Below are positions 39,919-50,700 of a stretch of DNA of 64,000 nt, in pieces. Each line of letters opens with the position of its first letter. Position 1 is the first letter of the stretch. The notes beneath the pieces were generated by a model. It searched no databases and had not been told where the DNA came from. It worked only from the letters and a program-made list of their open reading frames with translations. Source of the DNA: JACCXG01 sp963750935 (GTDB taxonomy: Bacteria; Acidobacteriota; Vicinamibacteria; Vicinamibacterales; 2-12-FULL-66-21); contig CAVVSR010000009.1 of the NCBI GenBank assembly GCA_963750935.1, positions 868,001 through 932,000 of the forward strand, written 5' to 3'. The position numbers and the translations under genes are program-made.

Positions 39919-41335
39919 ATGACCAGCATACGTCGGGCGGTCATCACCCTGGTTCTCGGCCTTGGTCTCGCCGCGCCGCTCGGCGGCCGGCAGCAACCGG
40001 CCACGCCCATGAACGTCGTGGTCCTGGTCATCGACGACACGCGCTGGGATTCCATCGGTGCGGCCGGCAACGGCATTGTCAGGACGCCCCATCTCGACCG
40101 GCTCGCGTCAGAGGGCGTTCACTTCAGGCAGGCGCGGGTGACGACGTCGATCTGCATGACGAGCCGGGCGTCACTGCTGACCGGTCAATACATGTCGCGG
40201 CATGGCATCGATCGGTTCGGGAAACCGCTCACGCCGGACGCGTTCGCGAAGACATATCCCGGCATGCTGCGGGCCGGCGGATATTGGACCGGCTACGTCG
40301 GCAAGTACAGACGTCGGTGCGCCGCGGCCGGTCGATTTCGACTTCGTGCGCGCGTATCAGGGCCGCCACTGGCTGACCACGGCCAGCGGCGAGCGGGTGC
40401 ACGTCACCGAACAGAATGCGCTGGATTCGCTCGATTTCCTGCGCAGTCGGCCACGCGAGCGGCCGTTCTGTTGAGTGTCGGGTATTTCGCGGCCCATGCC
40501 GAAGACCAGGCCAAGGAGCAATACCTGCCCCAGGACTGGAGTGCCGCCGGCTACGAAGGGGCGCGCGTGCCGCCATCGCCGCTCGGCGATCGCGAAGTTC
40601 CTTCGAGCGCTGCCGCCGTTTCTCGCGAGCGAAGCGAACGAGGGGCGCGTCCGTTATCACTGGCGCTTCGATACGCCGGAGAGTTATCAGGACTACATGA
40701 TTCGCTACTACCGCCTGATCACCGAAGTCGATGCGGCGGTGGGGCGCCTGGTCGGCGAGCTGAAGGCGCAGGGCGTGTACGACAACACGCTCATCGTCTT
40801 CATCGGCGACAACGGCTATTTCCACGCCGATCGCGGCCTCGCCGACAAGTGGTATCCGTACGAGCAGGCGCTGCGAGTGCCGCTCATCGTGCGAGATCCG
40901 CGGCTGCCGGAGCGGCAGCGCGGCACGACGAAGGATCAGGTGGCGCTGAACATCGACGTGGCGCCAACGGTGCTGTCCGCGGCCGGCGTGGCCGTGCCCG
41001 AGGTGATGCAGGGGCGCGATCTCGGCCCGCTCTACCTGTCGAGAACGCCGCCGGCGTGGCGCGACGAGTTCTTCTACGAGCACCCGACGATCACCTCGCG
41101 CGACCGGATTCCTGCGTCGCAGGGGGTGATCCGGCGGGACTGGAAATACGTCAACTGGCCGGAGTTCCAGTACGAGCAGCTGTTCGACTTGAGGAAGGAT
41201 CCGCAGGAGTTCCGGAATCTCGCCGTCGAAAGCCGCCCGCCGGGCACGCTGGCGGCGATGCGGAGGAAGCTCGAGGAGTGGCGCGGCCGGGTGCGCTACC
41301 CGCCGGCTCTTCAAGGCCGGCCGCAGCGGTTCTAG
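39919..41335 (+). CDS. Exported sulfatase (several frameshifts)
   Basis: ATG 39919 starts a signal peptide (RRAVITLVLGLGLAAPLGG). The metal site is in VVVLVIDDTRWD, and the maturation motif reads SICMTSRASLLTGQY, where the Cys would become formylglycine (CxTSR variant). Later come the LIVFIGDNGYFHADRGLADK metal/substrate motif, PLIVRDPRLPE, DVAPTVLSAAGV and the C-terminal LFDLRKDPQEFRNL. Frames break near 40,310, 40,475 and once more before 40,620. About 470 residues. It would hydrolyse a sulfate ester, probably on a polysaccharide or aryl substrate. No anaerobic maturase gene is nearby. Confidence 0.83.
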
Positions 41336-42057
41336 CCGCCCTGACGACCGCGAGTGGACGGCGCAACGCCGCGGAGCGGACCCACCTCCAACTCGTTCAC
41401 GGTTTTGCCCAGGACGATATCGAAGCTCGCTCCAAGCTCGCCCAGCTTCGAGCCAGGCAGCGGTGTGAAGTCTACGAGCAGTGTCTTCAGCGCCCGTGGC
41501 TCGAGGTTGCGGACGACACTGTCGCGCGCGTTCGCGGGGTGACCGTTGACCAGCAGCTGCGACGTGAAGACACGGCGCCCGTTCTGGCTGACGGCGACAT
41601 GAATGTGCGCCGTCCGGAAGATGCCGATGAGTGTGTACTCAACCGGCTTGATGGTGCGGAAGTAGTACTGCCCCTTCGTGTCGCTGAGGAACCGCCCGTA
41701 TCCCTGAAAATTCTTGTCGAAGCCTGTCGGCTGACGGCCACCGGTGTGCACGTACGATCCGGTGGTGTCTGTCTGCCAGATTTCGACGAAGGCATTGCGC
41801 ACTGGCTGGCCAGACGTGGTCAGCACCCGGCCTGTCAGGTGCGTGATCTCGCCTACGGCCGGCGTGATCGCATCGTTGAGGATGAGGAGGTCGTTATCCG
41901 TGTCGAGCGGCAGCTTGTCGGGATAGAAGGGACCCTCGGTGGTGGTGCCCGTTTCCACGAGCTGCTGGGCGAAGACACCGCGGGTGGTGAACGCGAGGCC
42001 GCCGGCGGTCAGGACCTGAAGGAAGCGGCGTCGATCCTGAAACAGGACGTGCGGCAT
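41332..42057 (-). CDS. Intradiol ring-cleavage dioxygenase-family protein with Tat-like leader
   Basis: 241 residues from ATG 42057 (AAGGAG upstream). A twin-arginine-type leader (FQDRRRFLQVLTAGGLAFTT) leads into the intradiol dioxygenase beta-sandwich: TTEGPFYP, LTGRVLTTSGQPVRNAFVEIWQ, YHTGG-like SYVHTGGRQPTGFDKNF, YYFRTIKPVEY and TAHIHVAVS. The usual iron ligands are two Tyr and two His; YxxR/K and HIH segments are visible, but I cannot assign every ligand. Export and length fit the periplasmic protocatechuate-dioxygenase-like subgroup, whose substrates are poorly known. Confidence 0.8.
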   Translation of the reverse strand: MPHVLFQDRRRFLQVLTAGGLAFTTRGVFAQQLVETGTTTEGPFYPDKLPLDTDNDLLILNDAITPAVGEITHLTGRVLTTSGQPVRNAFVEIWQTDTTGSYVHTGGRQPTGFDKNFQGYGRFLSDTKGQYYFRTIKPVEYTLIGIFRTAHIHVAVSQNGRRVFTSQLLVNGHPANARDSVVRNLEPRALKTLLVDFTPLPGSKLGELGASFDIVLGKTVNELEVGPLRGVAPSTRGRQGG

Positions 42058-42151
42058 GCCGGTGCTCCTTGCGACGGTGTTTGGGGGGGCGCGATCCGCG
42101 CCGAGTCTATCCAAATCGTGGCCGCGTTGCACCGAAATCATGCCTCGGCGA

Positions 42152-43518
42152 TCATCCGGCCGGCACGAACGTCACGAGGGCGACGCCGAGCGCGAACCAG
42201 AGCAGCGCGAAGATCACGCCGTAGCCGAAGAACGTGCGGAAGTCGACCCGCGCAATCCCGGCGAGCAGCACCGGCCAGAAGGGCGACACCAGGTTGCCGA
42301 CATGGTCCCCGACGCTCAACGCCAGCAGGCCGTGCTGCGCCGTCATGCCCAGCTCCGCCGCGGCCCGGGACGTGACGAAGCCCTGGACCACCCACTGCCC
42401 GCCGCTCGACGGGATGAAGATCGACACGATCGCGCTCGCCGCGGCCGTCAGCAACGGAAACGTGAGCGGCGTGGCCCAGGCGGCAAAGGCGCCGGCGAAG
42501 CGCTCGCCCACGCTCGTGTACTGCAGCAGCCCGGCGACGCCGCCGTACAGGTGATAGAGCACGAGCACAGGCCAGCAGACGATCACCGCGGCGCGGATGG
42601 CTTTCGTGAACGAGGCCACGTTCCGGTACAGCACGACCGCGACGACGAGCAGCATCGTGTTCATGGCGTTCAGGTCGAGGGTCGCTCCCCTGGTCACGAA
42701 GTGGTGATAGAGCCACGAGAAGAGCGCCGCCGCGAGCACGCCGGCGACGAGCGGGCTGCGCTCGATCCAGGCGGCGAAGCCGCTGGCCTCCGGTTCGGCG
42801 TCGCCAGCCGCCGAAGGTTCGACAGGCGCAGACACCAGCTTACTGGCCTCGGGGAAGTGCGAAAGCGGCGTGACGTGCCGCGGCATCAGCAGGCGCGCGA
42901 CCAGGATCAATCCGACGGGGAAGGTGATCACCATCAGCAGGGCGGGCGCCGACCAGATGGTGGTCCGCAGGTCCATCACGCCGACGGTGGCCTGCAGGAA
43001 ATGGCCCGGCGTCGCCATCAGCAGCGGCGCGCTCGCCGAGAGGCCGAATTGCCAGACCGACTGGGCGGCGGCGATCGTGGCGAGCAGGAACGGAAAATCT
43101 ACGGAAATGCCCTTCTCTTCCGCCGCCGCGCTGAAGTGGATCGCGATGAGCGGTGCGAGCGCGACGCCGAGGCCCCAGTACAGTATGAGAGCGCAGCCTC
43201 CAGCACGACGCTGAGCGCAATCACCTGGGTCAGGGTGCGCGGCCACCGCGCCAGCGAGACGACGAGGCGGCGGAAGACCGTGGTGCCGCTGACGACGGTG
43301 CTCAGCACCAGGATCAGCGTCATCTGCATCGTGAACGGCAGCAGCATCCACAGGCCGCGGTAATACGCGTCAGTAATCGCGGTGAACGTGTTGCCGAAGG
43401 CCAGGGCGGCGGCAGCGACGATGAGCAGCAGGATCACGGACGCCGACATCGCGTCGGGGACCAGGGTGCCGAGGCCCTGCGCGAACCGCGAGACGCGATC
43501 GGGAGAGAACCGTTTCAA
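42152..43518 (-). CDS. atoE: AtoE-type short-chain fatty acid transporter (frameshift ~43,190)
   Basis: About 455 residues from a TTG at 43518 with GGAGGT directly upstream. The first part (FAQGLGTLVPDAMSASVILLL, MTLILVLSTVVSGTTVFRRLV) and the second after a one-base shift near 43,190 (LILYWGLGVALAPLIAIHF to FFGYGVIFALLWFALGVALV) together give the whole family. Signature segments SGGQWVVQGF and LSVGDHVGNLVSPFWPVLLAGIA are present, with about 10-12 TM helices. AtoE takes up short-chain fatty acids such as butyrate or acetoacetate. It fits the acyl-CoA catabolic genes that follow. Confidence 0.83.
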
Positions 43519-44261
43519 AGGACCTCCAGGATTGCCTGGGCTTCTGGGGGACGATGCGTCGCTCTGAGAGTGTGGTATTGTCGCGTGTGTGCTTTCGGCT
43601 GCTGATAGCCAAGAAGGGCTGATCGGGTCAGAAAAATGAACGAGATACGAGCGTGACAACGTTGAGGCGTATGTGGTGAGCGTGATGCGAGCGTGATCAA
43701 GGGTGTGCGGGGAAGAACCTAGGAAAAGGGGGGAGGAGAGGGGGGAAGAGGAACGAGAAACAGTGAAAGCAGGAGGAAGGGAAAGATAGGAGATAAGCGC
43801 ATCTGGAGAGATCGCCGAATCAGTACGGCGGCGAGAGCAACGGGCGCGGCGCACGGCGGGTGCAAGTCTCGCAACGACAGCACGTAGAGTAGCTAGAAGG
43901 CTAGAACGACAATAGGTCAAGCTGCGGCGTAAGCGAACGCGGCGTATCTCTAGGGCCCCGTGGCGGTCAGTCGAGTGGAGCGGTATAGGGATCGAACAGC
44001 GAGAGATAATCGCCGGAGAGCGAGATGCGCTAACGGATGAAGCGCGCGGACCACGAAACGTTGCCGAGGGGAAGGGGCGTCGACAAGCGGCGCTAGAGAT
44101 AGATGAGGAAAAGCAGCTAGTAACACACGAAGAGAACGCAAAAGTACAGTACGGAGAGAGGCTGGCTACGGCGACGAAGGCGGGGAGCGAGACGACCTAG
44201 ATGAAAGAACGGAACGCGAGAACGAACCAAGGACGGGCGCGGGCGCCGCAGGATCGAGGGC
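43519..44261. other. Block of abnormal composition, no gene readable
   Basis: Compared with its surroundings this stretch is visibly poorer in C and T on the plus strand, rich in GA runs (AGGAAAAGGGGGGAGGAGAG at ~43,720) and full of stop codons in all frames. The first ~40 bp hold the atoE ribosome-binding site. The right edge grades into the decayed TolB half of the neighbouring kinase. It occupies about the length of the missing kinase end. Likely a very poor consensus, or a decayed or foreign insert. Confidence 0.6.
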
Positions 44262-46024
44262 AACGTAGGCCGCAGTCCGCGACGCTGACACGGCCAGCTG
44301 GGCGATACCGCCCCGAAGACGACCATCGGTTAGGACAGCGTGATGGCGAGACCGAGCGTACGGGCTTTCGCATCGAACGATGCAGCCATCACGACATTGT
44401 CGCGGCCAAAGAGCACATGTCCGGATGCAGTGACGATGGCACCAGCGGCGTTTTCAACGAGCGTGGAGCGTGTCTTCGTGTCCACCTCAGGATGTCGAGA
44501 CGCGTCTTTGCGTTGGCGGTGTGGATGGTGAATATGAGATCGCCGGTCGACGGCACGACGCCGGGTAGTGGTGCCACAGGTCCGCCGTCGCGCCGTCGCC
44601 CAGGGTGGTCAGCGGCGTCGGAGTACCGCCGTCGGCCGAGACCTGCAGGAGGTTCTCGAACAGGCTGAAGACGATGACGCTATCGTCGCGCCAGGCGCCA
44701 AAGGCATACCGCCCGTTCTGCAGACTCGAGCGAGAATCACCGGCGGAGAGCCGTCGAGCGCGACCTTTTTCAGCTCGCCGGCAACGGTGAAAAACGCTAC
44801 CGAGCGCCCGTCTGGTGAGAAGAACGGCTGAACGGCGCCCTCGCTGCCCGGAATGGGTTCGCCGGACAGCCGATCGAGGGCCCTCCGGTAAAGCATGTGC
44901 CGGCCAGGTCCGCTGCCGGCGCCGGCATAGACGAGCAGACGACCGTCGGGCGACATCGCGACGCCTCTGCCCGGGATGTTCGTCGAAACGTAGTCCCGCT
45001 CGAGCGTCGCGGTGAGGCGGGTGGGAGCCGCGACCGTGGAATCGGGTCGAAGACTCCAGCCGGTAATCCCTGCTGCCCCGACGATGGCGGCGGCGGTCAC
45101 CGCCCACGGTAACCATCCAGCTCGCCTCGACGGGGACGCTTGCGCTGCAGGTGTGGCGTCGCGAGGAGATTCGGCTAGCCACGCCAGCTCCCGCCGCAAG
45201 TCGCGCATCGTCTGCCAGCGATCCTCCGGGCGCTTCTCGAGGCAGGTCGTCACGACGCGCTCGAGCGCTCGCGGAAAGAGCGCCTGTGCGCCGGAGAGCG
45301 GTTTCGGCGCATCCTTGAGGATCGCGCCGACGAGGCTCGCCTGGCTCGTGCCCTCGAACGCGCGACGGCCGGTCAGCATCTCGTAGAGAACGGCGCCGAA
45401 TGCGAACACGTCGGTGCGGGGGTCCGCCGGCAGGCCTTCGAGCTGCTCGGGCGCCATGTATTGGAGCGTCCCGAGGATCGTGCCCTGCTGCGTCAGACCC
45501 GCAGGCGTCGTCGGCATCGCCGACGCGCCGCTGCCTGCAATCAGCGGCCTCACCGTCTTCGCGAGCCCGAAGTCGAGCAGCTTCGCGCCGCCGGACGTGA
45601 GCATGATGTTCGAGGGCTTCAGATCGCGATGGACGATCCCCGCGTGGTGGGCCTTGTCCAGCGCATCGGCAATCTCGATCGCATGGCGAAGCGCGCGCTC
45701 CAGAGGCAGCGGACCTTTCGTGAGCGTCGCCGCGAGCGTCTCGCCGTCGAGGAACTGCATGACGAGATAGGCGATGCTGTCGTGCTCGCCGACGTCATGC
45801 AGCGCGCAGATATGCGGGTGATCGAGCTGCGAAATCGCCCGCGCCTCGCGGTCGAATCGTTCACGAAACTGCGGATCGGCCGCCAGCGGCACCGAGAGGA
45901 CCTTGATGGCGACGGTCCTGTCGAGCCGCGTATCGCGGGCCTTGTAGATCTCGCCCATCCCGCCGGCGCCGACCGCGCCCTGGATCTCGTATGGGCCGAG
46001 ACGCGTGCCCGAAGTCAGCGGCAT
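44262..46024 (-). CDS. Ser/Thr protein kinase with TM helix and incomplete TolB-like propeller
   Basis: From ATG 46024: kinase domain residues ~10-275 (GAVGAGGMGEIYKARD, VHRDLKPSNIML, DFGLAKTV, TLQYMAPEQLEG), one TM helix near 300-322 (PWAVTAAAIVGAAGITG), then a propeller with SPDGRLLVYAG and FFSPDGRSVAFF. The frame breaks near 44,730, 44,565 and 44,480. Out-of-frame homology continues (TASGHVLFGRDNVVMAASFD, then GGIAQLAVSASRTAAYVA to ~44,262) and then dissolves into the abnormal block. Compared with the 886-residue relative at 59401, roughly the last 250-300 residues are unreadable. Confidence 0.8.
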
Positions 46025-46052
46025 GGCATGAGGATGGCGCCGATTATAGCGA

Positions 46053-47156
46053 CTAGAGAAACGACGCGGCCCGCCGCGCCAGATATGTCACCCGATCGCC
46101 GAGGCCCGCAAAGCGCGGATCGTCCGTCTGACCGTTCACGAACCGGTAGTAGATCTGCTGAACGACGACGGCGATCTTGAAGAGCGCGAACAGCTCGAAG
46201 AACTTCAGCCCCGTGAGATCGCGGCCGCTGCGCGCGGCGTAGCGCTCGACAAGCTCACCGGGCGTAAGCCAGCCTGGCAAGGCCGTCACCGTCGCGAGCG
46301 CCGTCGCTGCCGTCGCTGCCGTCGCTGCCGTCGCTGCATTGTCCTGTTCCGGCGGCGCGGTCGCGGCCCAATACGCCAGCAGGATCCCCAGGTCGACGAG
46401 CGGATCGCCGAGCGCCGCCATTTCCCAGTCGAACACCGCGACCAGCCGGCAGGGATTCGCCGGGTCGAGCATCAGGTTATCGAGCTTGAAGTCGCCGTGG
46501 ACGATCGCCGGCTGGGCGGGACTCGGTGGCAGCGACTCAACGAGCCAGCGCGCCACCGCCTCCATCTCCGGCACATCGGACGTCCTGGATCGGTTCCACC
46601 GCTCCGTCCATCCCCGCACCTGCCGCTCGACGAACCCGTGAGGCTTGCCGAGATGGGCGAGGCCGGCCGCCGCAATGTCGATCGCGTGCAAATCGGCCAG
46701 CGCGTCGACGAGCGCGAGGCTGACTCCACGCCGGACGTGTGGCAGATCCTTGATGGGCGAGGGTTCCTCTCCTCGAACGACGAGGCCATGCCGCCGTTCC
46801 ATCACGTAGAACACGGAGCCAATCACCGACGCATCCTCGCAGAGGGCGTAGACGCGCGGCGCCTGTGGAAAGACGGGATGTACGGCCGACAGCCAACGAT
46901 ACTCGCGAGCCATGTCGTGCGCGGTCGGGGCGACCGGCCCGAATGGCGGTCTCCGGACGACGAGCTCCGTCGTTCCGAAGCGCAACTCATAGGTCAGGTT
47001 CGAGTGCCCGCCTGGGAACTGCGCGACCTGCATGCGCTCGCGATCGTCGAGGTGAGGCAGGTCCGACCCCGGCTGCTGGTCGCGCAGCCACGCTTCCAGG
47101 CGCATCCAGTCGAGCGCTTCGCCGGCGCGAACAGGTCCGGTGTCGGGGGCGGTCAC
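46053..47156 (-). CDS. APH-fold phosphotransferase of the ACAD10/11-LvaA type
   Basis: 367 residues from a GTG at 47156 that overlaps the MaoC stop (GTGTGACC). Kinase-like small-molecule phosphotransferase motifs: nucleotide region FPGGHSNLTYELRF, catalytic loop IVHGDFKLDNLMLD, metal Asp in VAVFDWEMAALGDPLVDLG. This family is fused to acyl-CoA dehydrogenases in animal ACAD10/11, and in P. putida LvaA it phosphorylates 4-hydroxyacyl-CoA. Four 9-bp repeats at 46300-46335 insert an Ala-Ala-Thr tract in the region before WLTPGELVERY. Intact, and coupled to MaoC. Confidence 0.86.
   Translation of the reverse strand: MTAPDTGPVRAGEALDWMRLEAWLRDQQPGSDLPHLDDRERMQVAQFPGGHSNLTYELRFGTTELVVRRPPFGPVAPTAHDMAREYRWLSAVHPVFPQAPRVYALCEDASVIGSVFYVMERRHGLVVRGEEPSPIKDLPHVRRGVSLALVDALADLHAIDIAAAGLAHLGKPHGFVERQVRGWTERWNRSRTSDVPEMEAVARWLVESLPPSPAQPAIVHGDFKLDNLMLDPANPCRLVAVFDWEMAALGDPLVDLGILLAYWAATAPPEQDNAATAATAATAATALATVTALPGWLTPGELVERYAARSGRDLTGLKFFELFALFKIAVVVQQIYYRFVNGQTDDPRFAGLGDRVTYLARRAASFL
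46300..46335. repeat. Four tandem 9-bp units (GCCGTCGCT) in the phosphotransferase gene
   Basis: Perfect 9-bp direct repeats encode an in-frame Ala-Ala-Thr tract. Copy number could change by slippage without breaking the frame. Confidence 0.9.
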
Positions 47157-47620
47157 ACTGTTGCGGCGCCTGGATAGTAGCGAACGATCCACTCGGCAAC
47201 GACGGCCGGCTTGTCGCCGCCGTCGCGCTCGATGGTGACGCCCCAGGTCGCCTGGATGCTGTCCCCCTTGTCGTCAATCGCCGCGAGCGCGACTCGCGCG
47301 CGGATTCGCGAACCGGACGGCACCGGCGACACGAACCGCACCCGATTGAGTCCGTAGTTGAGGGTCATGCGAGGACCGTCGACCGTGACCGCGTCGCGCA
47401 CCAACGCGCTGAGCAGCGACAGCATCAGGAATCCGTGCGCAATCGTCGCGCCGAACGGCGTCTCGGCCCGCGCCCGCCCGGAATCGACATGGATCCATTG
47501 ACGGTCGCTCGTCGCGTCCGCGAAGGCGTCGATGCGGTCCTGCGTGATCACGAGCCAGTCGGTGGTCGCGACCTCCTGCCCGACCAGCCCGCCGAGCTGT
47601 GCCAGATCGACGACGATCAT
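47153..47620 (-). CDS. MaoC-like (R)-specific enoyl-CoA hydratase
   Basis: 155 residues in a single hotdog domain. The catalytic region reads ITQDRIDAFADATSDRQWIHVD with the Asp/His pair typical of R-hydratases, then ETPFGATIAHGFLMLSLLSALV. It hydrates 2-enoyl-CoA to (R)-3-hydroxyacyl-CoA, or acts as a related dehydratase. Start ATG 47620. It is translationally coupled to the phosphotransferase downstream. Immediately upstream lies a vestige of another gene's 5' end. Confidence 0.88.
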   Translation of the reverse strand: MIVVDLAQLGGLVGQEVATTDWLVITQDRIDAFADATSDRQWIHVDSGRARAETPFGATIAHGFLMLSLLSALVRDAVTVDGPRMTLNYGLNRVRFVSPVPSGSRIRARVALAAIDDKGDSIQATWGVTIERDGGDKPAVVAEWIVRYYPGAATV

Positions 47621-47634
47621 GAATGTCGAGGGGC

Positions 47635-47705
47635 GGCGACACCACCGTGTCCCGCACCTGGTAGCGGGCCAGCGGCGACGTGCGGCGCAAAGGTATCACG
47701 TCTGA
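47635..47705 (-). pseudogene. Vestige of a fadJ-like 5' end upstream of MaoC
   Basis: Read on the minus strand this encodes IPLRRTSPLARYQVRDTVV, matching the start of the FadJ-type gene (IPLRAMSPLVRYQVRDRVA at 53598-53545). The DNA match extends upstream of the start codon (CGCAAAGGTATCA in both). About 70 bp align at roughly three-quarters identity by eye, and then the MaoC gene begins. Probably the residue of a duplication followed by deletion; it may still supply the MaoC promoter. Confidence 0.7.
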
Positions 47706-47781
47706 AAAAGGCCGGGCTTGTGGTTGAATAGGCCGCACAACCCCAGTCTGGCGCGCCGGTCCGGAGCGGCGCACTTCGCGA

Positions 47782-50700
47782 ATGACCCTCGCTGCGGGAA
47801 CGAATCTCGGTCCGTACAGAATCGTGTGCCCGCTGGGCGCAGGCGGCATGGGCGAGGTCTATCGCGCTCACGATCCGCGCCTCGGGCGCGACGTCGCCCT
47901 CAAGGTTCTGCCGGATTCGATGGCCAGTGATGCCGATTGCCTGGCCCGCTTCACCCGCGAGGCGCGCGCCCTGGCCGCGCTCAATCACCCGCACATCGTC
48001 ACGATCTTTTCCACCGAGGACGCGCCTTCCACAGGCTCGGGGCAGGCTCCCATCCGCTTCCTGACGATGGAGCTCGTCGAGGGCCGGACGCTCGACCAGG
48101 TGATTCCCGCGGGCGGAGTGTCGATCGCGAAGTTCTTCGACGTGGCCACGGCCCTCGCCGACGCGCTCGCGGCCGCGCACCAGCGGCAGATCACCCACCG
48201 CGACCTGAAGCCTGGCAACGTCATGGTGGCCGACGACGGACGCGTGAAGGTTCTCGATTTCGGCCTGTCGCGCACCGCTGACCCGGGAGGGGCTCCGGGA
48301 GACGACGCCACGCGCATGCAGTTGACCGAGACGGGCACGATTCTCGGAACCCGGCCGTACATGTCGCCCGAGCAGATCGAGGCGCGGCCGCTGGACAGCC
48401 GCAGCGACCTCTTCTCCCTGGGCATCGTGCTGTACGAGCTGGCGACGGGCACGCGTCCGTTTTCCGGCGAGACGTCCATGTCGTTGATGTCGTCGATCAT
48501 GAAGGATCATCCGAGAGCGATCGGCGAGCTTCGATCCGACGTGCCCGATGGTGTCGCGCGGATCATCACGCGCTGCCTCGAGAAGCACCCGCGCGACCGT
48601 ATTCAGAGCGCCCACGAGATCCTGATCGAGTTCAAGTCCGAGCGCCGCGCGTGGGAGTCCGGCGGGTTCGCTGGACGTGAGCGCCCGGCTCCGACCCCTG
48701 TGCCTGCGGTGCGGCTGCCGCGCGACAGCGATTTGCGGATCGCGGTGCTGCCATTCGAGTCGCGTACAGCCGGAGGCGATGCCGAGGCGCTGGCCGACGG
48801 GCTGACCGATGACATCACGTCGGGCCTCGCGCGCTTTTCCTTTCTGCGGGTCGTGGCGCGGCCTCACGCGGACGCGGCGAAAGGACACGCGGCCGATGCG
48901 CGGGCCGCAGCGCTCGTCGGTGCCCGGTACCTGATCGAGGGAACGGTGCGAACCGCCGGCGGCGCGGTGCGAATCACGGTTCGTCTCGTAGACGTGGAGA
49001 CCGGCACACATCTCTGGGCGGATACGTACGACCGGTCGCTGGCGTCGGCGAACGTTTTCGATCTGCAGGACGACGTCTCGAACTGCATCGTGGCGACAGT
49101 TGGCGCATCCGACGGTGTGCTCGTGCGCTCGATGGCCGGAGCCGTCCTCGAACGTCCGGTGGAGGACTTGACGCTCGACGAGCTCGTCCTGCGTCATTTC
49201 GCCTTCACCCAGACGTTTCGTGCCGACGAACACCTCCTGCTGCGTGACGGGTTCGAACGGGCGCTCGCCGCACAACCACGCCACGCGATGGGGTGGGCCT
49301 GCCTGGCCGATCTCTACCATTTCGAGCGTACTGAGGCGCTCAATCCGCTGCCTGATCCCGAGGGACGGGCGAGGACGGCGACCGACCGCGCGCTGGAGCT
49401 CGACCCCGCGTGCCAGAACGGCTGGCGGCAGATCGCGATTCGCCACCAGGCCGAACGCGATCTTCACGGGCTCCGCATGGCCGCCGAGCGAGTCGTCCGG
49501 CTCAATCCGCTGAGCGTGTCGGTGCCCTTCGTGGGCATGCTGCTCGCGTACGCGGGCGATTGGGATCGTGGAACGTCGCTCATCCGGCGGGCGATGCACC
49601 TGAACCGGCAACACGCCGGCTGGTACCACCTGCCGCTCGCTGCCGATCACTATCGCCAAGGAGAATTCGAGGCAGCCCTGACACATGCCAAGGCCGCGAA
49701 CATGCCACATGCCCCGGCGATGTTCTTTTCGATCGCCGCGGCCGCTGGGCAACTGGGGCGGTCCGGCGATGCGGTGGCCGCGATCACCGCGCTCCGGCGC
49801 CACGACCCGGCACGTGTCGATCTCGCGCGCGCGCGGGAAATCTGGCGTCGCTCGATCTGGGATGAGGCCCTGGTCGAGCGCGGCGTTGAAGGCTTCGAGA
49901 AGGCGCTCGCGCTGACGGAGTCCGCTGCCGGCTCGACGGCGTCCACGCCTTCGGCGAAGCCGTCATCGGGCATGTCATCGACGGGCCGTACTGCCTCGAT
50001 CGCGGTGTTGCCCTTCACCGACTTGAGCGCCGCGAAGGATCAGGAGTGGTTCTGCGACGGTATTGCCGAGGAGATTCTCAACACGCTGTCGCAGCTCAAA
50101 GGGCTGACCGCCGCGGCGCGTGCATCGGCGTTCTCGTTCCGCGGCCGCGGCGACGACCTGGCCGCCATCGGCGAGAAGCTGCACGTCGCGACAGTGCTGG
50201 ACGGCAGCGTACGGCGCGCGAGCGATCGCCTGCGCATCACCGTCAGGCTCTCTGACGTCGCCAACGGCTATCAGATCTGGTCCGAACGCTACGATCGCGA
50301 TGTCAAAGACATCTTCGATGTCCAGGATGAGATCGCCCAGGCAGTCGCCGAGCGCCTGCGTGTCGGCCTCGTCGGGGATGCCGTTCCACGCGTCGTCCGT
50401 CACACCGGAAACCAGGAGGCGTATGACCTCTATCTGCGCGGCCGTCACCTCTGGTACATCGCGATCGAAGGGCGCGCTGCTCCGCGCGCGTCAGCTTTTC
50501 GAGCAGGCAATAGCCGTGGATTCGGACTATGCGCTCCCGTACGTGGGACTTGCTGATCTCTTCACGATTCAGTCGTTGTACGGGTACGAGCGGGAGGAGG
50601 TCGCGGAACCGAGAATCCGTGAGGCCCTGACGCGCGCGCTCGGGATCAACGACCAGGTTGCTGAAGCCCATCGCGCGGTTGGCTTCGCGCATCTCTTCCT

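Noticed and set aside
43519..44261. A structured RNA or a new coding region in the odd-composition block
   Set aside because: No consistent pairing, no ORF of meaningful length, and it grades into decayed kinase homology; poor consensus explains it better.
47617..49803. A 728-residue minus-strand frame
   Set aside because: Antisense shadow of the kinase gene at 47782; composition is typical of a complementary frame.
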